Shown: positions 32,762 through 43,959 of the stretch, piece by piece
Numbering within the stretch: the first letter of the stretch is position 1
How the letters are laid out: the number at the start of each line of letters is the position of its first letter
NCBI GenBank assembly: GCA_937148845.1
Contig: CAKZRW010000041.1
Coordinates: 1 to 46,071 of the forward strand
Length of the DNA stretch: 46,071 nt
Direction: 5' to 3'
DNA from: an uncultured Actinomycetes bacterium
GTDB taxonomy: Bacteria; Actinomycetota; Thermoleophilia; RBG-16-64-13
Notes under the pieces: model-generated
Databases searched by the model: none
Told to the model about the DNA's origin: nothing
Seen by the model: only the letters and a program-made list of their open reading frames with translations
Program-made: the position numbers and the translations under genes

Positions 32762-33532
32762 ATGACGACCAGCAAGAGACGCATACCGATAAACAACACT
32801 CAGCAGGCTGACGTGGCCGGGCCCGAGGCGGCCCAGGCCGGGAGTAGTGGGGCTGCCTCGGCCGAAGCCGCTAGCAGGGCGCCAACGGCGGCCGCCAGCG
32901 GGGCGCCGGATACTCCGGTCGGGTCAGGCGGCGACAGGGGGTCGGACGCCCCCGTGACGTCAGACGCTGCCCCCGAGATGGCTGCGAATGAGGTTCCCGC
33001 CTCTGAGGTCTCCGCACAAGCAGCTGAGGACGTGCCAGACATGGCTGCCGAGAGGGATCGCCTGGCTGCGGAGTGCGAAGCTCTTGCCGACGCCCTGTTG
33101 CGGTTACGGGCGGAGTTCGACAACTTCCGCAAGCGCATGTCTCGGGAGCTGATCGAGTCTCGGGAGCGCGCCCGCGGCGATCTCTTGAGCGAACTACTCC
33201 CTGTGCTTGATAACCTGGACCGGGCCCTCGATGCCGCTGAGCATCATGATGAAGGCAAGGTGCTCACCGGGGTCCGGATGACGCGGGACATGTTCGCCGA
33301 CTTGCTCCGCCGCTCGGGCGTAGAGGAGGTCGAGACCGTGGGAGTGCCTTTTGATCCCACTGTCCATGAGGCTATCGCTGTTCAGACGTCCTTGGAGCCC
33401 GAGGGGACGGTGACCGGCGTGGTGGAACGGGGCTATCGTCAGGGCAACCGCGTGCTGCGTCCTGCCCGCGTGGTGGTCTCTGCTGGCCAAACGGCGACCG
33501 CAGCTCCCGCAGACGCAGGTAGCGACAAGTAG
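32762..33532 (+). CDS. grpE: Nucleotide exchange factor GrpE
   Basis: The 256-residue protein has an unusually long N-terminal extension (about 95 residues, Ala/Ser/Glu/Pro-rich and probably disordered). A typical GrpE core follows: a long coiled helix with LRAEFDNFRKRMSREL, LLPVLDNLDRAL, then the beta domain (VGVPFDPTVHEAI to GYRQGNRVLRPARVVV). It removes ADP from DnaK. No strong Shine-Dalgarno sequence lies before ATG 32762. It is 113 bases after hsp20, past a hairpin. Confidence 0.95.
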   Translation: MTTSKRRIPINNTQQADVAGPEAAQAGSSGAASAEAASRAPTAAASGAPDTPVGSGGDRGSDAPVTSDAAPEMAANEVPASEVSAQAAEDVPDMAAERDRLAAECEALADALLRLRAEFDNFRKRMSRELIESRERARGDLLSELLPVLDNLDRALDAAEHHDEGKVLTGVRMTRDMFADLLRRSGVEEVETVGVPFDPTVHEAIAVQTSLEPEGTVTGVVERGYRQGNRVLRPARVVVSAGQTATAAPADAGSDK

Positions 33533-33544
33533 GAGTGAGACGAA

Positions 33545-34675
33545 GTGACCGGCAATCGTGATCTCTACGAGATTCTTGAGGTCAAACGGACCGCTACTCA
33601 GGAGGAGATCAAGAAAGCCTACCGGAAGCTGGCCCGGCAGTACCATCCTGATGCCAATCCCAATGACCCCAAGGCCGAGGAGAAGTTCAAAGAGATCTCG
33701 AGTGCGTACGAAATCCTGTCCGACCCGGAGAAGCGCAAACAGTACGACGCCGGCACTATGTTCTTCGGTCCGGGTGCAGGGGCAAGGACCGGTACCGGCG
33801 GCTACCGGACCACTTACGGAACCGGACCTTTCACCACGGGCGACTGGGCCGATCTCTTTGGCAGCCTCTTCGGCGGGGGGTTCGGCGGTTTCACCGGCAC
33901 GGCGAGGCAGCGAGGGGCTGAGCGGGGCGAGGATGTCAGCGTGGCGGTCAAGCTCTCCTTCGAGGACGCCTTGAAAGGAGTCACTACCAAGATCAGCGTT
34001 CCTCAGACTGTCAGCTGCAACGTGTGTAAAGGCAGCGGAGCGGCCCCGGGTACCAGCCCCACCACCTGTCCGCAGTGCCAGGGCCGGGGCATAGTGTCGC
34101 AGAGCCAGGGCTTCTTCGCCCTGACGCAACCTTGCGGCCGCTGTGGCGGTACCGGCACTATCATCGAACACCCTTGTCCCGAGTGTTCGGGCACGGGTCA
34201 GACCCGGATGCTCAAGAAATACACGGTACCGTTCCCACCCGGCATCAAAGACGGTACCAAGATCCGCCTCAAGGGCAAGGGCGAACCGGGGCGCCTAGGG
34301 GGCCCTCCTGGCGACCTTTATGTCATCGCCCAAGTGGAGGACAGCCCTATCTACGAGCGGAAGGGCGCAGACTTGGTCATAGAGGTGCCGGTGACCATAG
34401 TGGAGGCGGCCTTGGGGGCCACGGTGCCTGTGCCTACTCCCGAGGGGATGGTGCGTCTGAAGATCCCCGCCGGGACTCAGTCGGGTAAGATGCTCAGGCT
34501 CAAGGGCAAAGGGGCTCCTCGACTGGATGGCTCCGGCAAGGGTGACCTGCTGGCGCGGATCCGGGTGGTCGTCCCGGAACGCCTGACCAAGGCGCAGAAG
34601 GAGCTGCTACAGAAGTTCGACGAGCTCCGTCCCGAGGACCCCAGGGCTAATCTCCCCGGGTGGACGGCGGCGTAG
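33545..34675 (+). CDS. dnaJ: Chaperone DnaJ (Hsp40)
   Basis: The 376-residue protein is a class A DnaJ: a J domain with HPD at residues 34-36, and a Gly/Phe-rich linker ([12 protein letters not shown]). Four CxxCxGxG zinc repeats follow ([32 protein letters not shown], about 159-222), then the C-terminal peptide-binding domains. It delivers substrates to DnaK and stimulates its ATPase. GTG 33545 is 12 bases after the grpE stop, with GGAG upstream. Confidence 0.96.
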   Translation: MTGNRDLYEILEVKRTATQEEIKKAYRKLARQYHPDANPNDPKAEEKFKEISSAYEILSDPEKRKQYDAGTMFFGPGAGARTGTGGYRTTYGTGPFTTGDWADLFGSLFGGGFGGFTGTARQRGAERGEDVSVAVKLSFEDALKGVTTKISVPQTVSCNVCKGSGAAPGTSPTTCPQCQGRGIVSQSQGFFALTQPCGRCGGTGTIIEHPCPECSGTGQTRMLKKYTVPFPPGIKDGTKIRLKGKGEPGRLGGPPGDLYVIAQVEDSPIYERKGADLVIEVPVTIVEAALGATVPVPTPEGMVRLKIPAGTQSGKMLRLKGKGAPRLDGSGKGDLLARIRVVVPERLTKAQKELLQKFDELRPEDPRANLPGWTAA

Positions 34676-34695
34676 TCAACAAATAGGAGGTGAAG

Positions 34696-35115
34696 GTGGC
34701 GCTCGACGATGAGACCAAGCCGGTGTTCATGATTTCGGTGGCAGCCGAGCTGGCCGACATGCATCCCCAGACCCTGCGGATGTATGAGCGACGTGGCCTC
34801 ATCCGTCCTCGCCGCTCGTCGAAAAGCACACGGCTGTACTCCCTTGCGGACGTGGAGCGGCTGCGCCGTATCCAGCAGCTGGTGGGAGAATGCGGGCTCA
34901 ACCTGGCCGGGGTGGAACGGGTGCTCCAGCTCGAGGAAGAGATCGCTTTTCTTAAGAAGCGCCTGCAAGAACTTGAGCGCGAGATCGAGCGGCTGACGGT
35001 CAAGGCTCGCGAAGAGGTGGAGGCCGTACACCGCAGCTACCGCAAGGAGCTGGTGCCGTTCTCGACGCCAGGGGAGTTGATTCTGATCACCGAGCATTCC
35101 CGCACCCGGCGATGA
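34696..35115 (+). CDS. hspR: HspR heat-shock repressor (MerR family)
   Basis: The 139-residue protein has a MerR-type winged helix ([31 protein letters not shown]), then [20 protein letters not shown] and a coiled coil. This is the HspR pattern known from actinobacteria. HspR binds HAIR sites and needs DnaK as co-repressor. A HAIR-like site covers the dnaK promoter at 30147. The start is GTG 34696, 5 bases after AGGAGG; a GTG at 34690 is within that site. Its stop overlaps the next start (ATGA at 35112). Confidence 0.92.
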   Translation: MALDDETKPVFMISVAAELADMHPQTLRMYERRGLIRPRRSSKSTRLYSLADVERLRRIQQLVGECGLNLAGVERVLQLEEEIAFLKKRLQELEREIERLTVKAREEVEAVHRSYRKELVPFSTPGELILITEHSRTRR

Positions 35116-35678
35116 GCGGATCCGGCACTGCGGGGACGCCGAGTGCTTCGACTGCGGAAGAGCGTCCCTGTGCACGGCACCCTGATCGGATGACGATGGT
35201 GTCCTGCAGCGCTTGCGGAAAGCCGCTTTGCCCAGACTGCATGGTCTATTCAGCGGTCGGGATCAAGTGCCGCGAATGCGCCAAGCTGCCACGTTCGGCT
35301 AAGGTGTCGCTTAAGAAAGGACGCTTGGTGCGGGCTGTGGTCGCTGGTCTAGGGGCCGGCACGGCGGTGGGGTTCGCCTACTACTTCTTGCTCGGAACGA
35401 TCGGCTTCTTCTTCTTTTTCTTCTTCGTATCGGCCGGCATCGGGTACCTGGTGGGCGAGGCGGTGAGTCGAGCGGCGGGTCGCTATCGGGGACTGGCCAC
35501 TGCTCTCATCGCTGTCGGCTCGACCGTGTGGGCCTTCGTACTTCCGCCTCTGGTGGCTACCTTCGTCAGCTTGGGGGTGAGTTGGAGCTCTGTGGTCTTC
35601 AGCCTCAGCGGCCGGGGGGTGGTCAACTGGGTGGTGATGCTGTTCGCCGCCTACCTGGCCTACTGGAGGAACCGCTGA
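35112..35678 (+). CDS. B-box-like zinc-finger membrane protein
   Basis: The 188-residue protein has an N-terminal Cys/His cluster (CARHPDR, then [12 protein letters not shown] and CRECA), like the B-box-type zinc fingers at the N-termini of some rhomboid-family proteins. Three or four membrane spans follow, one containing a run of seven Phe residues (about 99-105). No rhomboid Ser/His catalytic motif is present. The ATGA overlap with hspR makes it part of the heat-shock operon. A sensor or regulator role in membrane stress is possible but unproven. Confidence 0.65.
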   Translation: MSGSGTAGTPSASTAEERPCARHPDRMTMVSCSACGKPLCPDCMVYSAVGIKCRECAKLPRSAKVSLKKGRLVRAVVAGLGAGTAVGFAYYFLLGTIGFFFFFFFVSAGIGYLVGEAVSRAAGRYRGLATALIAVGSTVWAFVLPPLVATFVSLGVSWSSVVFSLSGRGVVNWVVMLFAAYLAYWRNR

Positions 35679-35737
35679 GGGAGTGGGAGGACGACGAATA
35701 GGCTACCTGACGGGCCGGTCGGGGCAGCGTCCTATTG

Positions 35738-35764
35738 TTGGCACTCTCTGGTCAAGAGTGCCAG
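35738..35764. promoter_or_regulatory. CIRCE-like operator (HrcA site)
   Basis: TTGGCACTC-N9-GAGTGCCAG matches the CIRCE consensus TTAGCACTC-N9-GAGTGCTAA at all but three arm positions and has exactly nine central bases. The arms pair at 8 of 9 positions. It is 67 bases upstream of the FmdB gene and 60 bases after the hspR-operon membrane protein, with no groES, groEL or hrcA nearby. Confidence 0.7.
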
Positions 35765-35790
35765 AGGGAGCCGACTTGGCTAGAGATTTT

Positions 35791-35799
35791 TGCTATACT
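35791..35799 (+). promoter_or_regulatory. Extended -10 promoter of the FmdB-surE unit
   Basis: TGCTATACT, a TGn extended -10, with no convincing -35 17 bases upstream. It lies 27 bases after the CIRCE-like site, so a repressor there would sit just upstream of the polymerase contact. Confidence 0.5.
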
Positions 35800-35830
35800 G
35801 CAACCGATTTTGAGTAAGGAGGTCGCTGAC

Positions 35831-36148
35831 TTGCCAACCTACGAATACAGATGTGTCTCCTGTGATCATCAGTTCGAGCGCTTCCAGCGCATTACGGACG
35901 AGCCGGTCAAGGAGTGCGAGATCTGCGGCGAGCCGGTGAAGCGCCTTCTCTTCCCTGTGGCTATCCACTTCAAGGGCAGTGGTTTCTACACCACCGACTA
36001 CGCTCATAAGAACGCCTTGGCCACGCCCGGATCTTCTGGGGGCAACGGTTCCTCGGAGGCCACGGGCGGGACGAGCGATGACAGCAACTCGAACGGGAAC
36101 GGGTCGTCCGCAAAAGGCAAGGCGTCGGTCGCGGCCGGCGACGACTGA
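35831..36148 (+). CDS. FmdB/CxxC zinc-ribbon protein
   Basis: The 105-residue protein begins MPTYEYRC, the hallmark of the FmdB zinc-ribbon family, with Cys8/Cys11 and Cys29/Cys32 as zinc ligands. The C-terminal half is Gly/Ser/Asn-rich and probably disordered. Function in this family is poorly known, with nucleic-acid binding often assumed. TTG 35831 is 8 bases after GGAGG. The only unusual point is the CIRCE-like site upstream, which suggests a link to protein-folding stress. surE follows 20 bases downstream. Confidence 0.85.
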   Translation: MPTYEYRCVSCDHQFERFQRITDEPVKECEICGEPVKRLLFPVAIHFKGSGFYTTDYAHKNALATPGSSGGNGSSEATGGTSDDSNSNGNGSSAKGKASVAAGDD

Positions 36149-36168
36149 ACCACGGGGACTTTCTAACC

Positions 36169-37006
36169 ATGGTCAGTAGGGACTGCGGGCTGGTCGCCTT
36201 CGGCAGCGCGCGCCCCCTGATCGTTTTGACCAACGATGATGGTATCCGCTCGCCCGGGCTGCTCGCACTCAAGGAGGCCCTCGATCCCTTAGGTGAGGTG
36301 CGGGTGGTGGCTCCCGAGGAGAACCGCTCGGGAGCCGCCCGTAGTATCACCATGCACTCCTCGCTTTGGGTCGAAGAAGTGACTCTTCCCGACGGCTCCG
36401 TCGGCTACAGCACCGACGGCACTCCGGTGGATTGCGTGCGGATGGCCGCTCTGGGCCTGTTGGAGCGGCCCCCTGACCTCATCGTCTCGGGGATAAACCT
36501 GGGCGAGAATCTCGGTGATGACATCACCTATTCGGGGACGGTAGCCGCGGCACTCGAAGGGATCATGTTGGGGATCCCGGCCATAGCTATCTCTGCCCAT
36601 GGCTATCACTCTGGCTACGATCTCTCTGTACCGGCGAGGTTTGCCCGGCACTTGCTCTCCCTCGCTCTTAAGAAGGGTTTTCCGGCGCGGACGCTTCTTA
36701 ATATCAATTGTCCGGATCGGTCGTTCGCCGAGCTGGCCGGGGCCAAGTTCACGGTCTTGGGCAAGCGCGTCTATGGCGACAAGGTGGAGTACCGAGCGAC
36801 GGACGGCACCCGTCGTCTCTACCAGATCTACAATGATGACCTGGGCTACCTCCAGGAACCAGGAAGCGATTTCGACGCGGTGGCCAACGGATTCATCTCC
36901 ATCACTCCCCTTCACTTCGATCTCATGTGCCATGAAGCCCTGGAGCAGTTGCGCTCTTGGGAGAGCGAACTTGGGAGAGCGGACTGTATCGGCGAGAGGC
37001 GGGCTC

Positions 37007-37032
<26 letters not shown>
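36169..37032 (+). CDS. surE: 5'/3'-nucleotidase SurE
   Basis: The 287-residue protein has the SurE motifs: LTNDDG (residues 20-25) with two metal-binding Asp residues, the metal/phosphate motif SGINLGENLG, and YSGTVAAALEG. It hydrolyses nucleoside monophosphates and short polyphosphates in the cytoplasm. The N-terminal 14 residues and the C-terminal tail extend beyond the usual core of about 250. It overlaps the start of the HAD phosphatase gene by 26 bases. Confidence 0.95.
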
Positions 37033-39828
<2,796 letters not shown>

Positions 39829-39908
39829 GAAGCAAAGCTTGGCTTGGGAGCTGGCGCCGGGAGCTGTCGCCAAGAGGTGGCGCCAAATCGGGGCCTCGGG
39901 TCGGGGTG

Positions 39909-40778
39909 TCAGGATGTGGCGCCCTTCACACGAACACCATAGGGCTGAAGCACCAGCTTGCCGCTCTCGGGCTTGCATTCCAGGATCTTCATCACCCGGG
40001 GCCGGCCCCCCTGGTCGCGCTCGAGGTGGACGAAGATAGGACGTACCTCCGCCAGGCGTTCGTCCAGCTGTCGGCTTGTGGAAAGCCAATCGGCGAGGAT
40101 CACTTGGGGATCCGGCGCCGCCAAAGTGGCGAGTCCGGCGGTCTCTGCAGAGAGGGACTCGAAGAACAGGGGGATGTCGTGTCGGGCTAGCTCGCTGGCT
40201 ACCACCCAGGTCGGACGCATGTCTCGGGCCCGGCGGAAGGCTCCGGCGCGCCCGGGCGTGCCCGGGCGCGCCTGGATCTGCACCACGAAGGAACGGTCTC
40301 GCAGGGCGGGAAGTTCTTCTTCATCTTCGCTTGCGATCACCACCAGGCGCTGGTCGCGGGCAAGCAAAGCCAGCAGAGCATTGAGCAGGGTGGACTTGCC
40401 GGTGTTGGGGCCCCCGCTCACGATCACAGTCTTCTTCATGGATACGAGACCGTTCAAGAGCCGAGCCTCGACGCTGGTCAGGCTGTTGTTGTCTACCAGA
40501 GTGCGCAGCGGCACGTTGAGGATGCGCCGGCCGGGTTGGGTGGCCGTGGCATACATGACTGAGGTGGCCGCATCCAAGCCGGTGGCCCGGTCCAAGCGGA
40601 AAGAGTCGAAAGCCCTCACCACGGCCTGGGCAAGCTGGACGGCCATCAACAAGTTGGCCCGCTCCTCCTCGGAGGGGTCGAGGTCGGCGATCAGTTCATC
40701 GGCCAGCTTCTGCAAGCGATGTTCGTAAGTCGCGAGAATACGTTCGAAAGGAGGCACTCCCTGCTTCTCCCTACTCAT
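39909..40778 (-). CDS. VirB11/CpaF/PilT-type secretion ATPase, orphan
   Basis: The 289-residue protein has a P-loop SGGPNTGKST (residues 121-130) in a VirB11/CpaF-like context: helical N-terminus, RTLVDNNSLTSVEARLL, then VIASEDEEELPAL and a Gly/Arg stretch where the Asp-box and His-box region normally lies. Most family members are hexamers powering pilus or secretion systems. No pilin, prepilin peptidase or membrane partner is nearby. The start is ATG 40778. Fold assignment is reasonable; role unknown. Confidence 0.65.
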   Translation of the reverse strand: MSREKQGVPPFERILATYEHRLQKLADELIADLDPSEEERANLLMAVQLAQAVVRAFDSFRLDRATGLDAATSVMYATATQPGRRILNVPLRTLVDNNSLTSVEARLLNGLVSMKKTVIVSGGPNTGKSTLLNALLALLARDQRLVVIASEDEEELPALRDRSFVVQIQARPGTPGRAGAFRRARDMRPTWVVASELARHDIPLFFESLSAETAGLATLAAPDPQVILADWLSTSRQLDERLAEVRPIFVHLERDQGGRPRVMKILECKPESGKLVLQPYGVRVKGATS

Positions 40779-41082
40779 CTATTCCTGTCTGGCCGGCAAT
40801 CACCGGGCGGTCTTTCCCCAATCTAGCACTGCCGAACTGCCCTGCGGGAACCTCTTCCATCCTACAACTTGTAGTCGGAAGAAAAGCGGTCGCTTTTTAG
40901 AGCCTAAGCCTTTGTGTAAAATGTGTTAGTACATTGAGACACACCCGGGCAGCTGGCTAAATCAATACGCACCCGGACAGCTAGCTTAGAAAGACGTCAG
41001 CAGGGGTAGCAGGGGGATCACGACGCCGCTGCAGGCAGGCACAGATCCAGGAGCTGGTACCGGGGCCTTCCCGGCCTCGTTC
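40779..41082. other. Gene-free stretch upstream of tupA with repeats and a promoter candidate
   Basis: These 304 bases contain the core AGCGGTCGCTT (40885-40895), matching the centre of the AOR operator and also forming a small inverted repeat AAAAGCG-gt-CGCTTTT. A weak promoter is possible (TTTTTA, 17 bases, TAAAAT at 40917-40922). A pair of direct repeats follows at 40942-40986. I see no open gene. Confidence 0.5.
40942..40986. repeat. Pair of 17-bp direct repeats upstream of tupA
   Basis: CACCCGGGCAGCTGGCT (40942-40958) and CACCCGGACAGCTAGCT (40970-40986) differ at 2 of 17 positions and start 28 bases apart. They lie downstream of a candidate promoter in front of the tungstate operon, so they could bind a metal-responsive regulator. 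Confidence 0.6.
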
Positions 41083-42003
41083 GTGTGGTCGCGGGCGAGG
41101 GTCAGGCAAGGTCTAGTGCGTCGGCTGGGTGTCCTCTCCTGCCTACTCGTCTCGGTGGGGTTGGGGCCATGGCTTGTGTTCGCTACGGGCTGCAACGGCC
41201 GGATGGATTCCGCGGGTGGCCCGGGTGGGGGCACGGCTGCTGGAGAAAGCGGAGCGGGAAAAACGAGCGACTTGGTGGTCGCCTCCACCACCTCCACTCA
41301 GGATTCGGGACTGTTCGACGTTCTCATCCCTGCCTTCAACAGGGCGTTCCCGCAATACTTGGTCAAGGTCGTCGCTGTGGGTAGCGGGGAAGCGCTCAAG
41401 CTAGGCGAGACCGGTGATGCAGATGTGCTTCTGGTCCACTCCCCCCAGGCAGAAGAGGTCTTCATGGCCAATGGGTTCGGAGCGGACCGGCAGCCAGTGA
41501 TGTACAACGATTTCGTCATCGTCGGTCCGGAAAGTGACTCCGCCGGTATTCGAGGCCTGACCGATCCCGGCGCTGCCCTGGCTAGGATCGCTGGGCAGCG
41601 CGCGCTCTTCTTTACCCGGAACGATGCCTCGGGCACTTACAGCAAGGAGCAAGCTCTGTGGCGGCAGGCCGGGCTCACACCGACCGGCGACTGGTACCGC
41701 AGCACGGGACAGGGTATGGGAGAGACCTTGACCATCGCCGCCCAGAAGGGCGGCTACACCCTCAGTGATCGGGCTACCTTCCTTGCCAAGCGGAAGGCCT
41801 TGAGTGGGCTGGTGATCCTGGTGGTGGGGGCGGAGGAGCTTCGTAACTACTATCACGTAATCACCGTCAACCAGGCCCGCAACCCGCAGGGAGCAAGAGA
41901 CTTCCTCACCTGGATCACCTCCCCGATAGTCCGACACGGCCTGATAGGAACGTTCGGCGTGGAAAAGTACGGAGAACCGCTCTTCATACCTGCGGCGGGC
42001 TGA
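41083..42003 (+). CDS. tupA: Tungstate-binding lipoprotein TupA
   Basis: The 306-residue protein has a lipoprotein signal ending in FATGC, a Gly/Ala linker, then the TupA/ModA-type binding domain: STTSTQDSGLFDVLIPAF, VGSGEALKLGETGDADVLLVHSP, and TRNDASGTYSKE. Those Thr/Ser-rich loops contact the oxyanion in TupA. It captures tungstate (or molybdate) outside the membrane for TupB-TupC. The start is GTG 41083; GTG 41116 is an alternative, and neither has a clear ribosome site. It is the first gene of the operon. Confidence 0.9.
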   Translation: MWSRARVRQGLVRRLGVLSCLLVSVGLGPWLVFATGCNGRMDSAGGPGGGTAAGESGAGKTSDLVVASTTSTQDSGLFDVLIPAFNRAFPQYLVKVVAVGSGEALKLGETGDADVLLVHSPQAEEVFMANGFGADRQPVMYNDFVIVGPESDSAGIRGLTDPGAALARIAGQRALFFTRNDASGTYSKEQALWRQAGLTPTGDWYRSTGQGMGETLTIAAQKGGYTLSDRATFLAKRKALSGLVILVVGAEELRNYYHVITVNQARNPQGARDFLTWITSPIVRHGLIGTFGVEKYGEPLFIPAAG

Positions 42004-42004
42004 C

Positions 42005-42727
42005 ATGTCTGTATTCTGGGAAGCGTTGAAAGAGGCCGTGTTGCTTCTGGTGCACGGCGATCGGTACGTATATGAAGTCATGTGGATGTCGATAAAGGTG
42101 GCAGGCAGTGCCACTCTCATCGGCATGGTGGTGGGCGTTCCGCTCGGCACCTGGCTAGCGTTACGACGTTTTTGGGGTTGGGCGGCGGCTGCCACGGTGC
42201 TCAATGTGGGGTTGACCTTGCCTCCCGTGGTGGTGGGTCTGTTCGTGTTCTTGCTGCTCTCTCGCCAGGGGCCGCTCGGTGGTCTAGATCTGCTCTACAC
42301 CCCCGGAGCCATGATCATCGCGCAGTTCTTCATAGCTGCCCCGGTCATCGCCGCTATCACCATGGGTGGGGTGGCCTCGGTGCCGAAGGATGTGCGCCTG
42401 CAAGCGATGGGACTGGGCGCTTCGCGCTGGCAGTCTCTGTGGCTGGTACTGCGCGAGGCTAGGGTCACTCTCATCTCCGGCGTGGTGGCTGGTTTCGGTG
42501 CTGCGATCAGCGAGGTAGGGGCGGTGATGATGGTAGGGGGTAACCTCTCCGTGGCGGGCCACAACCTGACGGGCACCATGACTACCGCCACCATGGCCCT
42601 GGTGCGCCAAGGCGAGTACGCTATAGCCATGGCTTTCGGGCTGATTCTTCTCATCCTGGCTTTCGTGATCACGTACCTTCTGACTCGCACGCAGCAAGGC
42701 TTGCGCCGACGGTGGCTCCAGCCATGA
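42005..42727 (+). CDS. tupB: Tungstate ABC transporter permease TupB
   Basis: The 240-residue membrane protein has about five spans and the ABC permease loop in which an EAA-like segment reads MGLGASRWQSLWLVLREAR. It starts with ATG 42005, one base after the tupA stop. With tupA and tupC it forms a complete tungstate importer. Confidence 0.9.
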   Translation: MSVFWEALKEAVLLLVHGDRYVYEVMWMSIKVAGSATLIGMVVGVPLGTWLALRRFWGWAAAATVLNVGLTLPPVVVGLFVFLLLSRQGPLGGLDLLYTPGAMIIAQFFIAAPVIAAITMGGVASVPKDVRLQAMGLGASRWQSLWLVLREARVTLISGVVAGFGAAISEVGAVMMVGGNLSVAGHNLTGTMTTATMALVRQGEYAIAMAFGLILLILAFVITYLLTRTQQGLRRRWLQP

Positions 42728-42743
42728 CCGGGGACGGCCCGCG

Positions 42744-43937
42744 ATGAAGGTGGCGGATGCCGGGAGCTCCGGCTTGCGGCCGGTAGCCATAGAGGCTAGA
42801 GAACTCCGCAAGAGCTATGGCTCGCGGACCGTGGTCTCCCTGGAGGAGCTCGTGGTCTACGAGAGGGAGGTGGTTGCTGTGTTGGGTCCCAACGGAGCGG
42901 GCAAGTCCACTCTCTTTCGCATGCTGGCTCTTCTGGAGAAGCCGGACGCGGGTTGGATCGCCTACTTCGGTCGGCGGGTGGACGTGGCTGATCTGGCTGC
43001 CCGGCGGCGATCAGCGGCGGTGTTCCAGCGGCCGCTTCTCTTCCAGGGCTCGGTCGCAGACAACGTGGGCTTCGGTCTGCGCTTCCGGCGACTTTCGCGT
43101 CGAGAGGTGAAGGCCCGGGTCGGGTCAGCCCTTGCCCTGATGCAGATCGCGAACCTGGCCAAGGCGGACGTCCGCACCTTGTCCGGCGGCGAGCTGCAAC
43201 GGGTGGCCATCGCTCGCGCTCTGGTGACGGAGCCGGAGATCCTCTTTCTTGATGAGCCCACCAGCAGTCTGGACGTGCACGTACGGCGGCGCTTTCGAGA
43301 AGACCTCAAGCGAGCGGTGGAACACTTGGCTGTGACGGTGGTGCTCATCACCCACGAGCACGGGGAAGCCCTGGCGCTGGCTCATCGGGTGGCGGTCCTT
43401 CAGGATGGCGCTATTGTGCAGGCGGGGACGCCGGAAGAAGTGTTCACGTATCCTCGGAATGCGTTCGTGGCCGATCTGAGCGGAGCGGAGACGATCTGGC
43501 ACGGGACGGTGTTATCCAGCCGGGACGGGCTTTCGACGGTGCGTACGGAGGCGGGGATCACGGCAGAAGTGGTATGCGAAGCGAGCCCGGGCTCGACTGT
43601 GGTCTTGGCCATCCGTCCGGAGGACGTGGCGCTCGCCGCGGGGCCGGAGCCAGGCCCCGCGGCGAGCGCCCCCTCGATGTCCCAGGCCCTTGCCCTCCCG
43701 CTCACCAGCGTGCGCAATCGGTGGTCTGGCACTGTCCACGCCGTCACCTCGGCCGGTCCTCTGGTCCGGGTGGTAGTGGCGCTCGATTGCGAGAAGCCAA
43801 GTACTACCACTTTCGCAGGCGAAGGTGAGGTAATCTCTCTCATCACCCGGGCCTCTGCCGAGGAGCTGGCTCTGGCTCCGGGGGTGCGAGTGACGGCGAG
43901 TGTCAAGGCGACAGCTTTACAGGTATTGACCGGCTAG
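42744..43937 (+). CDS. tupC: Tungstate ABC transporter ATPase TupC with TOBE-like C-terminal domain
   Basis: The 397-residue protein has Walker A GPNGAGKST, the signature LSGGELQRVAIARAL and Walker B ILFLDEPTSSLD. After the ATPase (to about residue 240) comes a C-terminal region with two TOBE/Mop-like halves (LSSRDGLSTVRTEAGI; WSGTVHAVTSAGPLVRVVVAL) that in relatives bind the oxyanion for feedback. The linker between the halves is Ala/Pro/Gly-rich and is encoded by an 18-bp inverted repeat. ATG 42744 is 16 bases after tupB. Confidence 0.9.
   Translation: MKVADAGSSGLRPVAIEARELRKSYGSRTVVSLEELVVYEREVVAVLGPNGAGKSTLFRMLALLEKPDAGWIAYFGRRVDVADLAARRRSAAVFQRPLLFQGSVADNVGFGLRFRRLSRREVKARVGSALALMQIANLAKADVRTLSGGELQRVAIARALVTEPEILFLDEPTSSLDVHVRRRFREDLKRAVEHLAVTVVLITHEHGEALALAHRVAVLQDGAIVQAGTPEEVFTYPRNAFVADLSGAETIWHGTVLSSRDGLSTVRTEAGITAEVVCEASPGSTVVLAIRPEDVALAAGPEPGPAASAPSMSQALALPLTSVRNRWSGTVHAVTSAGPLVRVVVALDCEKPSTTTFAGEGEVISLITRASAEELALAPGVRVTASVKATALQVLTG
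43628..43670. repeat. 18-bp perfect inverted repeat inside tupC
   Basis: GGCGCTCGCCGCGGGGCC at 43628-43645 is exactly complementary to 43653-43670, with a 7-base loop. It encodes the Ala/Pro/Gly linker between the two TOBE-like halves and looks like the terminators found between genes in this window. Confidence 0.9.
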
Positions 43938-43959
43938 GCGAAGCCGGGCCGAGGAGAAC

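Noticed and set aside
35738-35764. Reading the inverted repeat as a Rho-independent terminator for the hspR operon
   Set aside because: The arms and 9-base centre match CIRCE closely, the stem is short, and no U-tract follows. A termination role is not excluded but is less likely.
40881-40899. AAAAGC-ggtc-GCTTTTT as a Rho-independent terminator
   Set aside because: Only a 6-bp stem with few G-C pairs, and no gene upstream on the plus strand ends nearby; more likely an operator-like repeat.
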